This document shows, piece by piece, positions 45,676 through 56,061 of a stretch of 64,000 bases of DNA. How positions within the stretch are numbered: the stretch's first letter is position 1; every line of letters starts with the position of its first letter. This stretch comes from Clarireedia homoeocarpa. Lineage: Eukaryota > Ascomycota > Leotiomycetes > Helotiales > Rutstroemiaceae. The position numbers were made by a program, and so were the translations under genes. The stretch lies in assembly GCA_001465935.1 (NCBI GenBank), contig LNKV01000068.1, positions 21,971 to 85,970 of the forward strand, written 5' to 3'. The notes under the pieces were generated by a model. It made no database searches. It was not told the origin of the DNA and saw only the letters and a list, made by a program, of their open reading frames with translations.

Positions 45676-47640
45676 CTAGATTTGGAGAGGAAAACTCGAC
45701 CAATCTTCTCGCCAAACCTTGCTACCTTCTTTGGAGGGCCAAATAGAACGGAGTACTTCCCAAATCTCGGGATTATGAAAGTGAGCCAAGTAGCCTGCCT
45801 CGTCTTGATCATGAGCCGTCCTTTTATGCTGCCCCAGTTCCCTAACAGTGAAGGCTTCTTCTTCATCATCTCGCGGAATGCGCTCGAATATCCATGATCG
45901 AGCCAGATTCCGGGCGATCGCTGAAAAGGTGAGTGTCAGCCCGCTGCTGGCACCGTATTCACCCCATCCCGTAGGCCACAATTTGAGTCGCTCGAGCCGT
46001 CTACCAGTCTTGTTCTGGCTAATGATCTTCCAGATCGAGCGAGCCAGCGCCTCGTCCACTGCGCAATTAATAAAGGTTTCCTTCAATTCACCCCTCTTCA
46101 GGAATGGGAATGTACTATCGTCTAGAAGCTTTTGATCCTCTTCATCGAATTTGGGATTGTATCTACTGTCTCGAGTAACCCGCCAGTTCGAACAGTCCAG
46201 AATGAGAAAGAGAAATCGTAAGCTTTTCATCCTGCCGAAGCATCTGTACATTTTAGCCTCGGCCGCACTGGACTTGTTGCGCTTGACTGGAATTGCGAGC
46301 TCTTCTAGTACCGGGCACTGAGCTTCAATCTGTAAAATAAGATCCTCAGTGAACTCTAAGGGTATATCCCGTCGATCGCGACCATTGGAGTCGGTAAAAG
46401 TTTCCTCAAAAGGATGAAAACTGAGTTTCTTAAGCGTCTGTCCATGATGGGACAGAACAGTGTTCAGGATTTGTGAGTCAATCGGCCCGTCGATGGATAG
46501 TTCCTCAAGAGATTCGAAAGCCTGGAAAAAGGAGGCTGCGTGCTCACTGTAGTGCGGTCTTTCGTTAAACAAGTCATCGCGGGTAAGATAAACTCTGAGT
46601 ATTTTGACTCGGGGAAATGAATGGTTCTGGGCAAGCCATTCCATTGTCTCGCCACTGAGCCCAGATGTCTTTGCGTCGTAGCAACCTCCGAGGGTAAGTT
46701 GCTGCAGGTAAGCAAAGTCTGTATATTTGGCCCAGTTCTGTAGCATTGTTGGGGAATTCAAACGTGAAACTCCTTTGAGTGACAGTGATGTCAGGGATCC
46801 TACTTTCCCGCCAGTAAAGCCTGGGAGACCTTGCCATGACCCTCGGGTACGGACTGAGCTTAATGAGCGTCCCGGAAGCAGATTCAAAATAATGACTTCC
46901 TTCAGATTGGGAGCAAGTCCAGTACTGAGCTCCATCATTGCCTCTAAGTTGAAATCATCGTCGCCATCAGTATCACGTGGAGCGCAAGCAAGCTTCACTT
47001 TATAGAGAGATGGAGATGTAGCAAGCTCCATCTCATAAGAATAGGGGACACCCCACAACAAGGTCCGGAATCGGAACGTGAGGTGATGAAGCCTGCATTG
47101 AGGATGCTGCTCGTGAAGTGCTCTAAGAAGACTTGGCGGAAATTGACTCTGGCAGTCATAGACCAGGTCTTTCAGGTGAGTTTTAGCTTGGAGCAAGTTC
47201 ACAACGGGAGCCCATGCCATGTCCTCCTCAGAAGACTTTTCAATAACGCCCTCATCATACACCGTATACAGGCCGTGATAAGAGACTGGTTCCTCGTCCA
47301 CCAGTACCTCGTCAAGGCCAGTAGTAACCAACCAAGGCGTTTGTCGACCGTAACCTTCTGTCTTCTTGGCGTTGACCCTTAGAGCCCCTTTGATAGTGAT
47401 ACGTCGGATGTGACGAGATGAATTCGTGCGAGAGAGAGCCTCAATAAGTCTGTCGACATCGCGCCGCAGTACTTCGCGATCGTGGACTGTGATAATAATT
47501 TGCCGAAAGACGAGAAAAACTGCAGCTTTGTGGCAAGCCTTGCTCGTCAAGCTAAAGGCGTAAAGGCTAGGCCGATACGCTGTTTCGACACAAACTGCGA
47601 TATGCTGTAGTACTTCGAGTGGCAAAGAAAGAAAGGCCAT
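45676..47640 (-). CDS. F-box domain protein with leucine-rich-type C-terminal region
   Basis: Single exon of 654 residues. It begins with an F-box-like segment, SLPLEVLQHIAVCVETAYRPSLYAFSL (given in parts: LPLEVLQHIA; YAFSLTSKACHKAA), as in fungal F-box proteins. The rest has irregular leucine-rich stretches such as VGSLTSLSLKGVSRLNSP, LQQLTLGGC, and FESLEELSIDGP, with spacing like LRR-type F-box proteins. Such proteins act as substrate adaptors of SCF ubiquitin ligases by binding Skp1. The target cannot be inferred. Complete, no introns and no decay. It lies divergent from the secreted-protein gene. Confidence 0.82.
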   Translation of the reverse strand: MAFLSLPLEVLQHIAVCVETAYRPSLYAFSLTSKACHKAAVFLVFRQIIITVHDREVLRRDVDRLIEALSRTNSSRHIRRITIKGALRVNAKKTEGYGRQTPWLVTTGLDEVLVDEEPVSYHGLYTVYDEGVIEKSSEEDMAWAPVVNLLQAKTHLKDLVYDCQSQFPPSLLRALHEQHPQCRLHHLTFRFRTLLWGVPYSYEMELATSPSLYKVKLACAPRDTDGDDDFNLEAMMELSTGLAPNLKEVIILNLLPGRSLSSVRTRGSWQGLPGFTGGKVGSLTSLSLKGVSRLNSPTMLQNWAKYTDFAYLQQLTLGGCYDAKTSGLSGETMEWLAQNHSFPRVKILRVYLTRDDLFNERPHYSEHAASFFQAFESLEELSIDGPIDSQILNTVLSHHGQTLKKLSFHPFEETFTDSNGRDRRDIPLEFTEDLILQIEAQCPVLEELAIPVKRNKSSAAEAKMYRCFGRMKSLRFLFLILDCSNWRVTRDSRYNPKFDEEDQKLLDDSTFPFLKRGELKETFINCAVDEALARSIWKIISQNKTGRRLERLKLWPTGWGEYGASSGLTLTFSAIARNLARSWIFERIPRDDEEEAFTVRELGQHKRTAHDQDEAGYLAHFHNPEIWEVLRSIWPSKEGSKVWREDWSSFPLQI

Positions 47641-48911
47641 TCTGGTCGCGCTTATAATAGTGGGCTCTATGTCCTGTGAGTTGACGATGATGATTTAGGA
47701 AAGTGAAACCAGGTCGCGGAATTAATCTCCAACTGCAGCAGCCGTCTGTCGAAACAATGACATTCAACGAGGAAGTTTTTGAGTGTAGGTTTTGACAATC
47801 GATGCAAGAAAAGCTCATCTAATTTACAGCACTCAGCTCGGGCCAGCACCGGGCAGTGCCTAGCCAACCGCAGAGTAGCGCGGCGCTGATGGCGCGCTAT
47901 AATTATATGCTCCGGAATTCGTACTTTGGTAGGTACCTAGTACAGCCTCTTCCTAAAAAGGATTGAAACCCTGTAGTGGTTCATTGTCGAGCTATTTATT
48001 CTTACTCCAAATACTGCTCTTATAGTTTGTATTACCTAAAATCAAATTTTATATCCCAGGGATCTAATTTAACCTTACATATATTAAAACTACAAAATTT
48101 GTTTCAACAATCCGCTTCAGGAATATAATATCAGCTTGGTATAGCACAGGCTTTTTGGTTGGACTTCTTAATTCATACCAGGGCACTATACTGACCGGAA
48201 TTTTATCAGAAAGTCTGTATTTTAATGTGTGCTCTGTAGCTGCTTCTAATTTCTAAATATCCATCATAACATTAACTTCTCCCTATATATGAACCTTTTA
48301 CAGGAGCCTATCAGATTAACCACCAAGCTCCCATGTCGTGTTATATATAAGTGAGCAGAAAACCCTATAGGACTAAACTGGTGCTAATGCGGGCATATGC
48401 ATATCCAGTTATCGAGGATATTATTAGTCACATTTAAATCTCAGTTATAGTATTGGTGGGGCGGAAACTGACCCTTCGTACAAGTCGACGAGAACTGTGC
48501 CGTCGGCGCCGCCTGTGCCATTTGTGAGTAAGCCCCAACTCTGAGTCTGAGGATGGTAGATATTTGAAACTACGGGGCGACTCACCAATGAATAGTGTAT
48601 TATTAGAAGGGTTAGAAGGATGAGTCTTACAGCGTGTGCAATTCAGACATGGTCACCATCAACATAGCCATCACCACGTGAGAAGAGAAACTGAGACACT
48701 ATGAATTTTCGAGTATATAAGTTGCGCAGTCTGATTTATTTCCGGTCTCTATCTTCCTGTGCAATTCCATCAACAGAATCAACAGAAAACAAAAATCTTT
48801 CTCGCGAGAGTTAGTTTGCTTTCGTCAGTTTATTTAGACTTAGTGTCACATACTTTGGCAGTTTAATTCGCTCATTATATTTCTTATCCAAGAATTTGAG
48901 ACAACTTCACG
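47641..48911. other. Gene-free stretch of 1.3 kb
   Basis: Divergent region between the F-box gene and the secreted-protein gene. Mostly A/T-rich from 47990 to 48440. No supported gene, repeat or RNA gene. Confidence 0.45.
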
Positions 48912-49565
48912 ATGGTGTCTTTCAAGAAACTCTTCTTCGCAACCTCCCTTCTCCTTAGTGGGGTTGCTGCAGCCCCATCCCCAGCTGGTACGCTGAGCGT
49001 CGCCGCCGCTGAGGTCCGTGCCGTCAACGACTTTGCTATTGAGTCTCGCGACTTGAACACCATCGATGCTGCGGCCAAGCCCAAGCCCAAGAAAAATTGC
49101 GGCCCCACGAAGCGCAACAGCCTCGAGCGCAGAGTGTTACACGCGGGTAGTAATGCGAATCAAGTCATGGAAAATGAGTATGTCACCGCAATGCAGATTA
49201 AGAATAATGGGGGCAAAGCAACTGTCGCCGATCTGAGCGGCTGCACCGCCATTTTCTTCTATATGGATACAACACTCCGTCGCGTCGTCCACATCCTGTG
49301 CGGTAATGAGGCAACAGATGCCAAAACTGCAGCGCAGGAGGCTGCTGGCTCTGACAGTGTCACCATCGGGGCTGCCACGCAGGCCAATTTTGATGCGGCA
49401 AAAAAGGGAGTCCTTGATGGCAGTCCCAATATCAAAGTCAATCCCCAGCATATTTACAGCACTGCTAAAGTTACGGATACGATTGCGATAACCCTCCATG
49501 GTAGCGACGGAGCCAAAACCCTTACCGATGGCACTGGTGCTAGAGTTTGCAAGCAGTCTCAGTAG
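48912..49565 (+). CDS. Secreted protein, possible Cys/His deamidase-like fold
   Basis: Single exon, 217 residues. A signal peptide (MVSFKKLFFATSLLLSGVAA) is followed by a propeptide with dibasic Kex2-type sites (TKR near residue 72 and ERR near 78), then a mature domain. The mature part has LSGCTAIFFY, and 16 residues after that Cys is a His in RRVVHILCGNE. A Cys-x(14-17)-His spacing with this predicted beta-strand setting is found in CheD and in CNF1-type glutamine deamidases, and many fungal secreted proteins share an LSGCT...H pattern. This likeness is inference, not a firm match. Two further Cys may form a disulfide (GNE after ILC, and near the C-terminus). Probably a secreted effector-like protein; activity unknown. 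Confidence 0.6.
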   Translation: MVSFKKLFFATSLLLSGVAAAPSPAGTLSVAAAEVRAVNDFAIESRDLNTIDAAAKPKPKKNCGPTKRNSLERRVLHAGSNANQVMENEYVTAMQIKNNGGKATVADLSGCTAIFFYMDTTLRRVVHILCGNEATDAKTAAQEAAGSDSVTIGAATQANFDAAKKGVLDGSPNIKVNPQHIYSTAKVTDTIAITLHGSDGAKTLTDGTGARVCKQSQ

Positions 49566-50194
49566 TTGTAGAGACAGGGTTGAATTGATTCAATTTCGTC
49601 GTTGTTTTGGAGTTATAGAAGCGCCTTCGCCCCAGATCTGCCTACAGGACTATCGCCATTCTTTGGATGTACTTTGAGGACGAAAAGTTTGTGGCTATTC
49701 TGTTGCTTCGCTGGACAGATCTATATAGATCATAGATAGCTATTGTTGTTTTTATATGTATTATTTACTATTTACTTATTATTGTTTTCTTATCATTTTG
49801 TTGACTGTAAACCCTGGTTTTGCCCCGATTATAGGACTGATTCATAGCACCTCACTTGGTCACAATTATAGATCAAATAAATACTTTTGAATCGGGTTAA
49901 TTCTCTAAACTAGGCGAGAGGGAGAGCTGAACTATATAAAACCTCTCTCCCGTACTAACTACTATACTACAGCGCGTATCTTTGACGAGACTGCCAATAA
50001 AGACACTGAATGACCTTAGAATATTGAACTACAGAACGAAGCTATATAAAAGAAGAGAGGCCTTATATAGAACCAAAGGGCCCAGGGCATTGCTGAACGA
50101 TACCCTTAGCTGAATGGCATGTATGCTGGCTCAATGCAATGGCCGTATATGACTCATGCGTACGACTCAGGTGCAGCCGCTACGAGTCGTTACA

Positions 50195-50288
50195 ATAACC
50201 AGCACGAGTTAATATTATATAACTAGCGCGGGTTAATATCGTATAACTAGTACGAGTCAATATTATATAACCAGCGCGAGTCAATTGG
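50195..50288. repeat. 24-bp tandem repeat, about 4 units
   Basis: Units start at 50195, 50219, 50243 and 50267, each beginning ATAACY and carrying AGCRCGRGTYAATAT. Diverged by a few bases per unit. Confidence 0.85.
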
Positions 50289-50359
50289 ATGTGTTGTGTT
50301 GTTTCTACGAATACGGGGTAAAAGTTTGCACTTTGAACACTGTACCGCTTTGAGTTCGA

Positions 50360-50411
50360 CAATATGAGTATCTAATATGAGTACCCAATATGAGTACACA
50401 ATATAAGTACA
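50360..50411. repeat. 13-bp tandem repeat, 4 units
   Basis: Four imperfect copies of about 13 bp built on CAATATGAGTA. Confidence 0.75.
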
Positions 50412-50753
50412 AATACGTCATGAGAAGTGTAGACACGACATTGCATATCCCAAACGATTTCAATTGGGTGTTTATCTGTTCATATGTGAGACAGCATAAT
50501 GCGAGGGGGAAAGCATGACTCAGAATTGAACAGCTCGTGTATGAGCCTTTTCGAAGAAAGTTTATAAATTAAGAAGCCAATACTCAGAAACTTTCGGCCT
50601 ACTTCAACTATTTCCAGAATTCAAGTTCAACAACGTAAGAACACCTCTTAGAAACTTTTCAACTTCTCCGATACTACCGGTAAGTCTTTCAAACCTGTTC
50701 ATATTAACAATGCTAATATTGAATTGTGACAGGTCACATCGAAACGAAGTATC

Positions 50754-52823
50754 ATGAGTAAACTGACAATACCCGAAGAGCGCGCTGCAGAATTGCAAGC
50801 TCGACTTTCTGGCCAAGCTCCAAACAGGAGTTCCAGAAAAACAAATCGAGCAGCCTCTACCCTCTCTAATCCGATGTTTACTGCAGCGCTTCATGCTGCC
50901 TCTCGTGATGCAAAGGGTGCAGAACTATCACCTATGGAAGCTCGCTTAGTTCAGATGCTAAAAATCTTTGCAACTGACCAGGAAGTTGCTGAATACGGGA
51001 AGATGTATACCGAGACAAAAGCCCAAGCTGGCAAAGGTACTCTTAGCGGCACTATATTCTCGGGTGTTACTCTCAACATGGATGGAAATACACCATACAC
51101 CAGTGATGATATAGTTGCTGACGCGAAAGCTATGACGGGCGACTTCCTTGCTATGCCCGAAAGCAAGATTGTAGACATCTCAACCATTGATACGGAATGC
51201 GTTGATAATTCCGAGTATATGGAGGCGCTTACCGGAGCAGGAAGTGGAATTACTGTCTTCAGTTCACCAAAACCCAATGAGGATCTTGAAGACCCAATTC
51301 ATGAGGAGGAAGGTAGTCTAACTTTAAACAATCCAAAGTCGAATGCTATCATGAATGCTGTGTCGGAATACAAAATGGTTATAGAGCGGTTCAAATGTTA
51401 TTGTAAACAAGATAATTGAATCTTCGGCCCCAAAAACGAGATCTATTGGGCCTTTGTATGTGGATCCGATGTTAGGGACAAGAAGAACTTCAAAACCGGC
51501 GAATATAGATCCATTCACAGTGGAGATATACACCAGATAGATCAGATATATTTCGAAGGTGCTGTGCAAGAATATTTCGCAGGATATATCGAGTGTTGGG
51601 AGGCGGATGATAGTAGCAATAGCTTCTACAACAAAATAGTGCAGACTTTGAAAGATATTTCGGACTTTTCCATTCAGGCAGCTGTCAATGCGAGTGCTGC
51701 AGACGATTGGGGGGATGAATACGGAAGTACAGGAAAGGCTGCAGCAATTCTCGTATTAGTTGGAATCTGTAGGAGACTTGTTGCAGCTCTTCTTGAATAG
51801 TTAACAAACGATGATGACCTAGTCTTTCGACGTGAAATCGCTTTTACAAAGTCGGCATTGGATGTTTGGAGTAGACGACCTAGAAATAAGCTGTCGTTCA
51901 TGTTTGATGGAGGTAAAAAAGGAAAGCATGAATTGTGGATCCGGTGTACACCAGTCCCTCGCTCTAATGGTATTCTAGCAGGATGGAAATATACAGGTGG
52001 AAGCCGCATAGGGGCGCCAGTCGTCGCCGGTAGAGGATTGGACGGTATTTCATTGGTAAACTTTAATAGTGCATTATACGGTGTTTTCCGAGAATTGGAT
52101 GGTATATTTTACTGGACTAAGTACGACGGCCAGAAGAGACAATAGTCGTCACCTACTGCTATTTCCAATGATACAATTGGTTCGGGGTCTCGGCCTGCAG
52201 TTGCCACCTTTCACGATCGTCTATATTGCTTATATCCCCACCACCAGAATGATGGAATATATTGCATATCTACCAACAACGGGAGCAGTTGGACTAGTCC
52301 GGTTTATACAGGAGGTACCGGAGGATTCACGATTGATGGTCCAGCTCTCTGTGGATACGACGGTCGTCTGATTGGTGTTCACTGAGGACAAGATAGTCAT
52401 CTATATTGGAACCAGTCAACCGACGGGATCACTTGGACAAATGCAGCCAAAATCTCTTCCACTGTTTCAACATACCAATCACCGGCTATATATGTCTACC
52501 ATGGATATATGCACTGTGTTATGCGTCATTATGGCCGTGATACGCTTTATACCTCCAAGTTTAACGGCAGTTCATGGACTGCTTTCAAGGACCTCGGAGA
52601 CATAACAGATTCCGCGCCTCAATTAGGAATCGCATCAACAGGTAACATGCTTGCAATGTGGAGGTCAGGGAGAGACTATCTCATAAATTTTAAAGAATGC
52701 GACGCGAGTGGCAACTGGACCTCCAGTGTTGGGTGGTGGAACAATATCTATCCTTCTGGTTCGCCGGGTATGGCCAATTGGGATGGAGCACTATGGGTGT
52801 ATATTGGTTTGGCGTCAGTTTAA
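50754..52823 (+). pseudogene. Lectin/sialidase-like (Asp-box) protein gene with four in-frame stops
   Basis: One reading frame of 690 codons runs without any frameshift from ATG 50754 to the stop at 52821-52823, but is broken by TGA 51417, TAG 51798, TAG 52143 and TGA 52383. Coding sense is clear on both sides of every stop, for example GPKNEIYWAFVCGSD after the first and NDDDLVFRREIAF after the second. The C-terminal third has Asp-box-like turns typical of bladed beta-propellers: STNNGSSWTSP, STDGITWTNA and SKFNGSSWTAF. The N-terminal 220 residues are of unknown type. The two TAG stops fit TGG to TAG, a RIP-type change. Four nonsense codons without indels suggest a gene inactivated by point mutation. 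Readthrough cannot be ruled out from sequence. Confidence 0.8.
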
Positions 52824-53061
52824 TTTTCATAAGGGTTTATTTGTTACCAGCGACCATGTAACCAAGGGACCTTAGGCTCAATGACTGTTTAGTCATAGTA
52901 GAACCCTTGGGGCTAGTAACTATATGATGCCGCTATTCGGGCACCTCCAACAGCAGGACATGATGCTAGTGACAGAAATTCGAGCATTACCAATCAATCT
53001 ATACAAGTTTGGTATCACTTCATAGGGAACAATGCGGTCAAGATCCCGAAAGTAGAAATCA

Positions 53062-53931
53062 ACACTGTTTCACAAAGTGGTTTATTGGCAGCTTGCTCCC
53101 GTAGAATTGCTTCCTTGGATGACTATACTTCTTCATCCCACGCACGTCTATATATGGCATCAATGGGTGATACTTGGTCTGTGCCGCTTCCACCCGCACC
53201 GCTTCTATGCGGGCAAAATGCCCGACCCGCGTAGCCACCGTCTCTTGATATACGCGAAACAATTCCTCAATCGTCTGCTATATATACGCGGCTACAGGTT
53301 CTTTCTGTGTATCGGGTTCCTGGACTACTGCTAATAACTTGACCAGGTCCACCTTTTGTAAATATCGCGCCTATCCGGTTCGATCCAACTACAGATTGGC
53401 TTCTTCGGGTTGATTCTCGCTGATAATCCGGGTTTCCTCTTCTACTATCGTTTCTCGTCAAATTATTGCGCAACGGGCTTTTTCAATGCGATCGACGGAT
53501 ACAGGAATGATGGCTTCCTCCCTCTCATTGGGGTTTTCTACGACGAAATATTTGGATCCCACACGACTCTCAAAAAATCGTTGACACACTACCGGCTTCT
53601 ACGGCTTTAATTGGGCCGTATCCAACCCCACGGCTCCATACCGGCCGCGTTTCCCTCGTACCTCTCGATTCTGTTTGGCGACGTGTGTCGCGATACTCTT
53701 CCCCCCCGTCGAATATCCCGACAATCGCTGTTGGCCACTTGGCACATGAACCCATCGTGATAAATCTCCAACTCGGGAATCGGCTTTTCCGTCCCACGGG
53801 GGATTTCTAACTTGTTTGAATTGGCCGGTCACTTGGATAGGTAATTCACTCGATATAATAAACCGGATCAATGATGGGAATATTTTCTCTCCTAATGTTC
53901 TCTTGGGACTCTCCCTTTTGCTATCTAACAT
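53062..53931 (-). pseudogene. Relic of an OrsD/DUF3505-like (telomere-linked helicase N-terminal type) gene
   Basis: One minus-strand frame keeps protein sense from 53931 to 53062 but is broken by at least five stops. Recognisable blocks are VVCQRFFESRVGSKYFVVE, a region with LDRTG then ARYLQKVDLVKLL, and TIEELFRVYQETVATRVGHF with KYHPLMPYIDVRG after it. These match, in order, the CQRFF...GS.YF, WL.RTGW..HL and later motifs of a fungal family that occurs as OrsD-like proteins and at the N-terminus of subtelomeric RecQ-type helicases. Stops fall where the family has Trp (before LDRTG, after RTG, and others), fitting TGG to TAG. This family call is from memory of motifs. No helicase part follows within the window. 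Confidence 0.6.
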
Positions 53932-54445
53932 TGGAATTCTCTATCCCTTGTTTTTTCACTTACTTGGGAATTTCTGATTTTATTACCTTTTGCGTGGCAT
54001 TCTCATATCGATTAGATTATCTTACCTTTCTCATACCTATCGGATATAATCATACCTTTCTCAGACCTATCGTGAGGTTCGTCGTGGGGTTCATTGGGTG
54101 GTGGTCGAATGCAACGCATGTATGTCGCGTTCCTTGTCTAACATATTCCATTCCACTTTAAAATTAGAAGACAGGTACACAGAGCATAGGGTGATCTTAC
54201 CAACTACAGAGTAATACTAGTACAGTATTGCAGCGTAAATGAGCCATAGGCGCATAAGGTTGAGAGTGATCGGATCACCAGGGCAGAGATCCGAAAGTGG
54301 TCCGTGGTAAACAGATTCAACGGTTATTTCCAAGAGACTCTCTCTGGAGGTTATGTTAGGTTAGGAATAAAGTTAGGCTTATATATGACATTAATCATGA
54401 GTAACTTGGATTCAACTTTCAAAGTCTCCGTCTCAGTAGTCCGAT
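53932..54445. other. Intergenic region
   Basis: No gene recognised. The part next to 53931 may still belong to the relic upstream (its N-terminal end is not delimited). Confidence 0.4.
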
Positions 54446-55048
54446 TCATATTCTTCCATTCTTTATTCCCTCCCAATCCTCTTTGCTGAACCTATATTCA
54501 ACCTCTTTTCCCTCACTCTTCACCCGCTTCCACTTCGCCATCCCCATCCGATCAGCCAGTCCTTGAAACGGCGTATTCACCGCCAATGTCTCAAAATACA
54601 CCTCCTCGCATCCGACACCCTCCGCCTCTACCTTTCGGAATGCAAAGTCCAACGTGGCCTGCAACGCTTCCTGCCCGTACCCCTTCCTCCACTCGGAGCT
54701 GTCAATCAGAATACCCAGGTCCGCAATTTGCTTGCCCTGAGCGTCCGTAGATATGGCGTTAATGCCACCGAAGCCAATAACGTCGTCTGCAGGTGGTGAA
54801 GCTGATCCCGTCTCTGTTGTTGGGCGTCGGGTTATGACTAGAAAGTAGGCTTGCCCACAAGTGCGTAGGTCCTCCCATTTGGCGATTCGACTTTGGTATT
54901 CTTCTACCGTTGGGTTGCTTGGCTTATGCGGTTCATATAGGGTGTTGAGGGGGTTGGCAAAAATGGCTGCGAGGGGGGCGGCATCAGAAGAGACAGCGGG
55001 ACGCATGGTAAGATTTTCAGTGCGGAGATTGGGATTTGGTGAAGACAT
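54446..55048 (-). CDS. GNAT-family N-acetyltransferase (RimJ/RimL-like)
   Basis: Single exon, 200 residues from ATG 55048 (MSSPNPNLRTENLTMRP). An upstream ATG at 55099 gives an unusual hydrophobic extension and is not preferred. The fold order is that of GNAT: beta-1 LTMRPAV, a central strand pair VIGFGGINAIS, and motif A with the acetyl-CoA binding loop in GILIDSSEWRKGYGQEAL (RKGYGQEA equals the Q/RxxGxG/A signature). YFETLAVNTPFQGLADRMGM is the late motif B region. Such enzymes transfer an acetyl group from acetyl-CoA to amines on proteins or small molecules; the substrate is unknown. Divergent from the HET gene. Intact. Confidence 0.85.
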   Translation of the reverse strand: MSSPNPNLRTENLTMRPAVSSDAAPLAAIFANPLNTLYEPHKPSNPTVEEYQSRIAKWEDLRTCGQAYFLVITRRPTTETGSASPPADDVIGFGGINAISTDAQGKQIADLGILIDSSEWRKGYGQEALQATLDFAFRKVEAEGVGCEEVYFETLAVNTPFQGLADRMGMAKWKRVKSEGKEVEYRFSKEDWEGIKNGRI

Positions 55049-56061
55049 CTTGCGACAAAAAGTGTTAGTTACTATCAGTAACTCAAGTCGTAAGATCACA
55101 CGTGATTGAGAGACAGTACACTTAAGAATACGTTGTAGGTAATTCCTGGTTGTGTTGTCTCTAAGGATGAAAAACTAGGAGTTGAGGGAGGGATCTATAT
55201 ACGCGGAGGACGACTCATTAATGAGTCATCCCGATGCAGGATAAGCGATTTCTGTTTACGTAATTATATGAATCCTGTATTCCGACAAAAAGTATGGAAT
55301 ACAAGAGGTATATATGGTTTCCAGCCTCTGTACTTCGTGAAACAGATGGGGAATACAGGAAGACTACTGTGAATAGCGGCGGTATCTGTGGTCGGAAGAG
55401 TTGGGATGCTAGCACACTTTATAATTTGGATTATGCATAGCGCATCGAGGGTTTGGGGGTGTGGGGCCCTGAATCCTGGCACGCCCTGTACCCTTGTTCA
55501 GTCACGTGACTACCATCCAAGCTTGGTAAACTTTTGGCTGTTCTCCAGCACTCTACGGGAACTCCCATACCTTATTACTCAAGCCTTGGCGCACAGCACC
55601 GGCTTCCTACAACCTGCTTACTACCCTCGCCGATTCGCCGCCTACAGACCAGGCCCTAGCTTGTGATCAATCTATTTCTGCTTGACACCCAACCTACCCC
55701 ACCCTCCACCTATCCTGTGGAGCGGGCCGCTATCTGCATTACCGAGCCTGATTGACCGTCCCTTTGCAGAATTAAGAACTCACGGTGTAGGCTAGACCGT
55801 ATTCTAGCCACACAAAGGTCCTTCTACAGAAGCGCATTAAGCTAGAGGATCCTCGGAATAGCCTTCAATCACAAGGCCTATCCTTTCAATACATAAAGAT
55901 TACGGATCGAGCTCCTTCTGAGATTGTATGATCTGTTTCCATGCAATCTTTCAGGTCAGGCAGCCCGCTTCTCGCCCCTTCTCTAGTCCCGCTGTAGTGA
56001 TATGCTAATTCCATCTCAATTTTACAGAGGCTGATAGTGACGACAAGTCCTTTCATAGAAA
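55049..56061. other. Divergent intergenic region of 1 kb
   Basis: Between the acetyltransferase and the HET gene. A 92-codon plus frame at 55388-55666 has no family resemblance. Presumed promoter region of both genes. Confidence 0.45.

Larger units (their letters stand above)
49566..50753. other. Intergenic region with minisatellites
   Basis: Spacer of 1.2 kb before the pseudogene. Holds a 24-bp tandem repeat (50195-50288) and a 13-bp repeat (50360-50411). A likely 5' UTR intron of the next gene runs 50680-50732 (GTAAGT ... GCTAAT ... GACAG). No other gene. Confidence 0.5.

Noticed and set aside
53375..53395. GGTTCGATCC-like T-loop sequence, possible tRNA
   Set aside because: No acceptor, D or anticodon arms pair around it; it lies inside the OrsD-like relic. 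The similar GTTCGAATCC at about 13210 fails in the same way.
55388..55666. 92-codon plus frame upstream of the HET gene
   Set aside because: No start context, no family resemblance and no splice connection to the HET gene.
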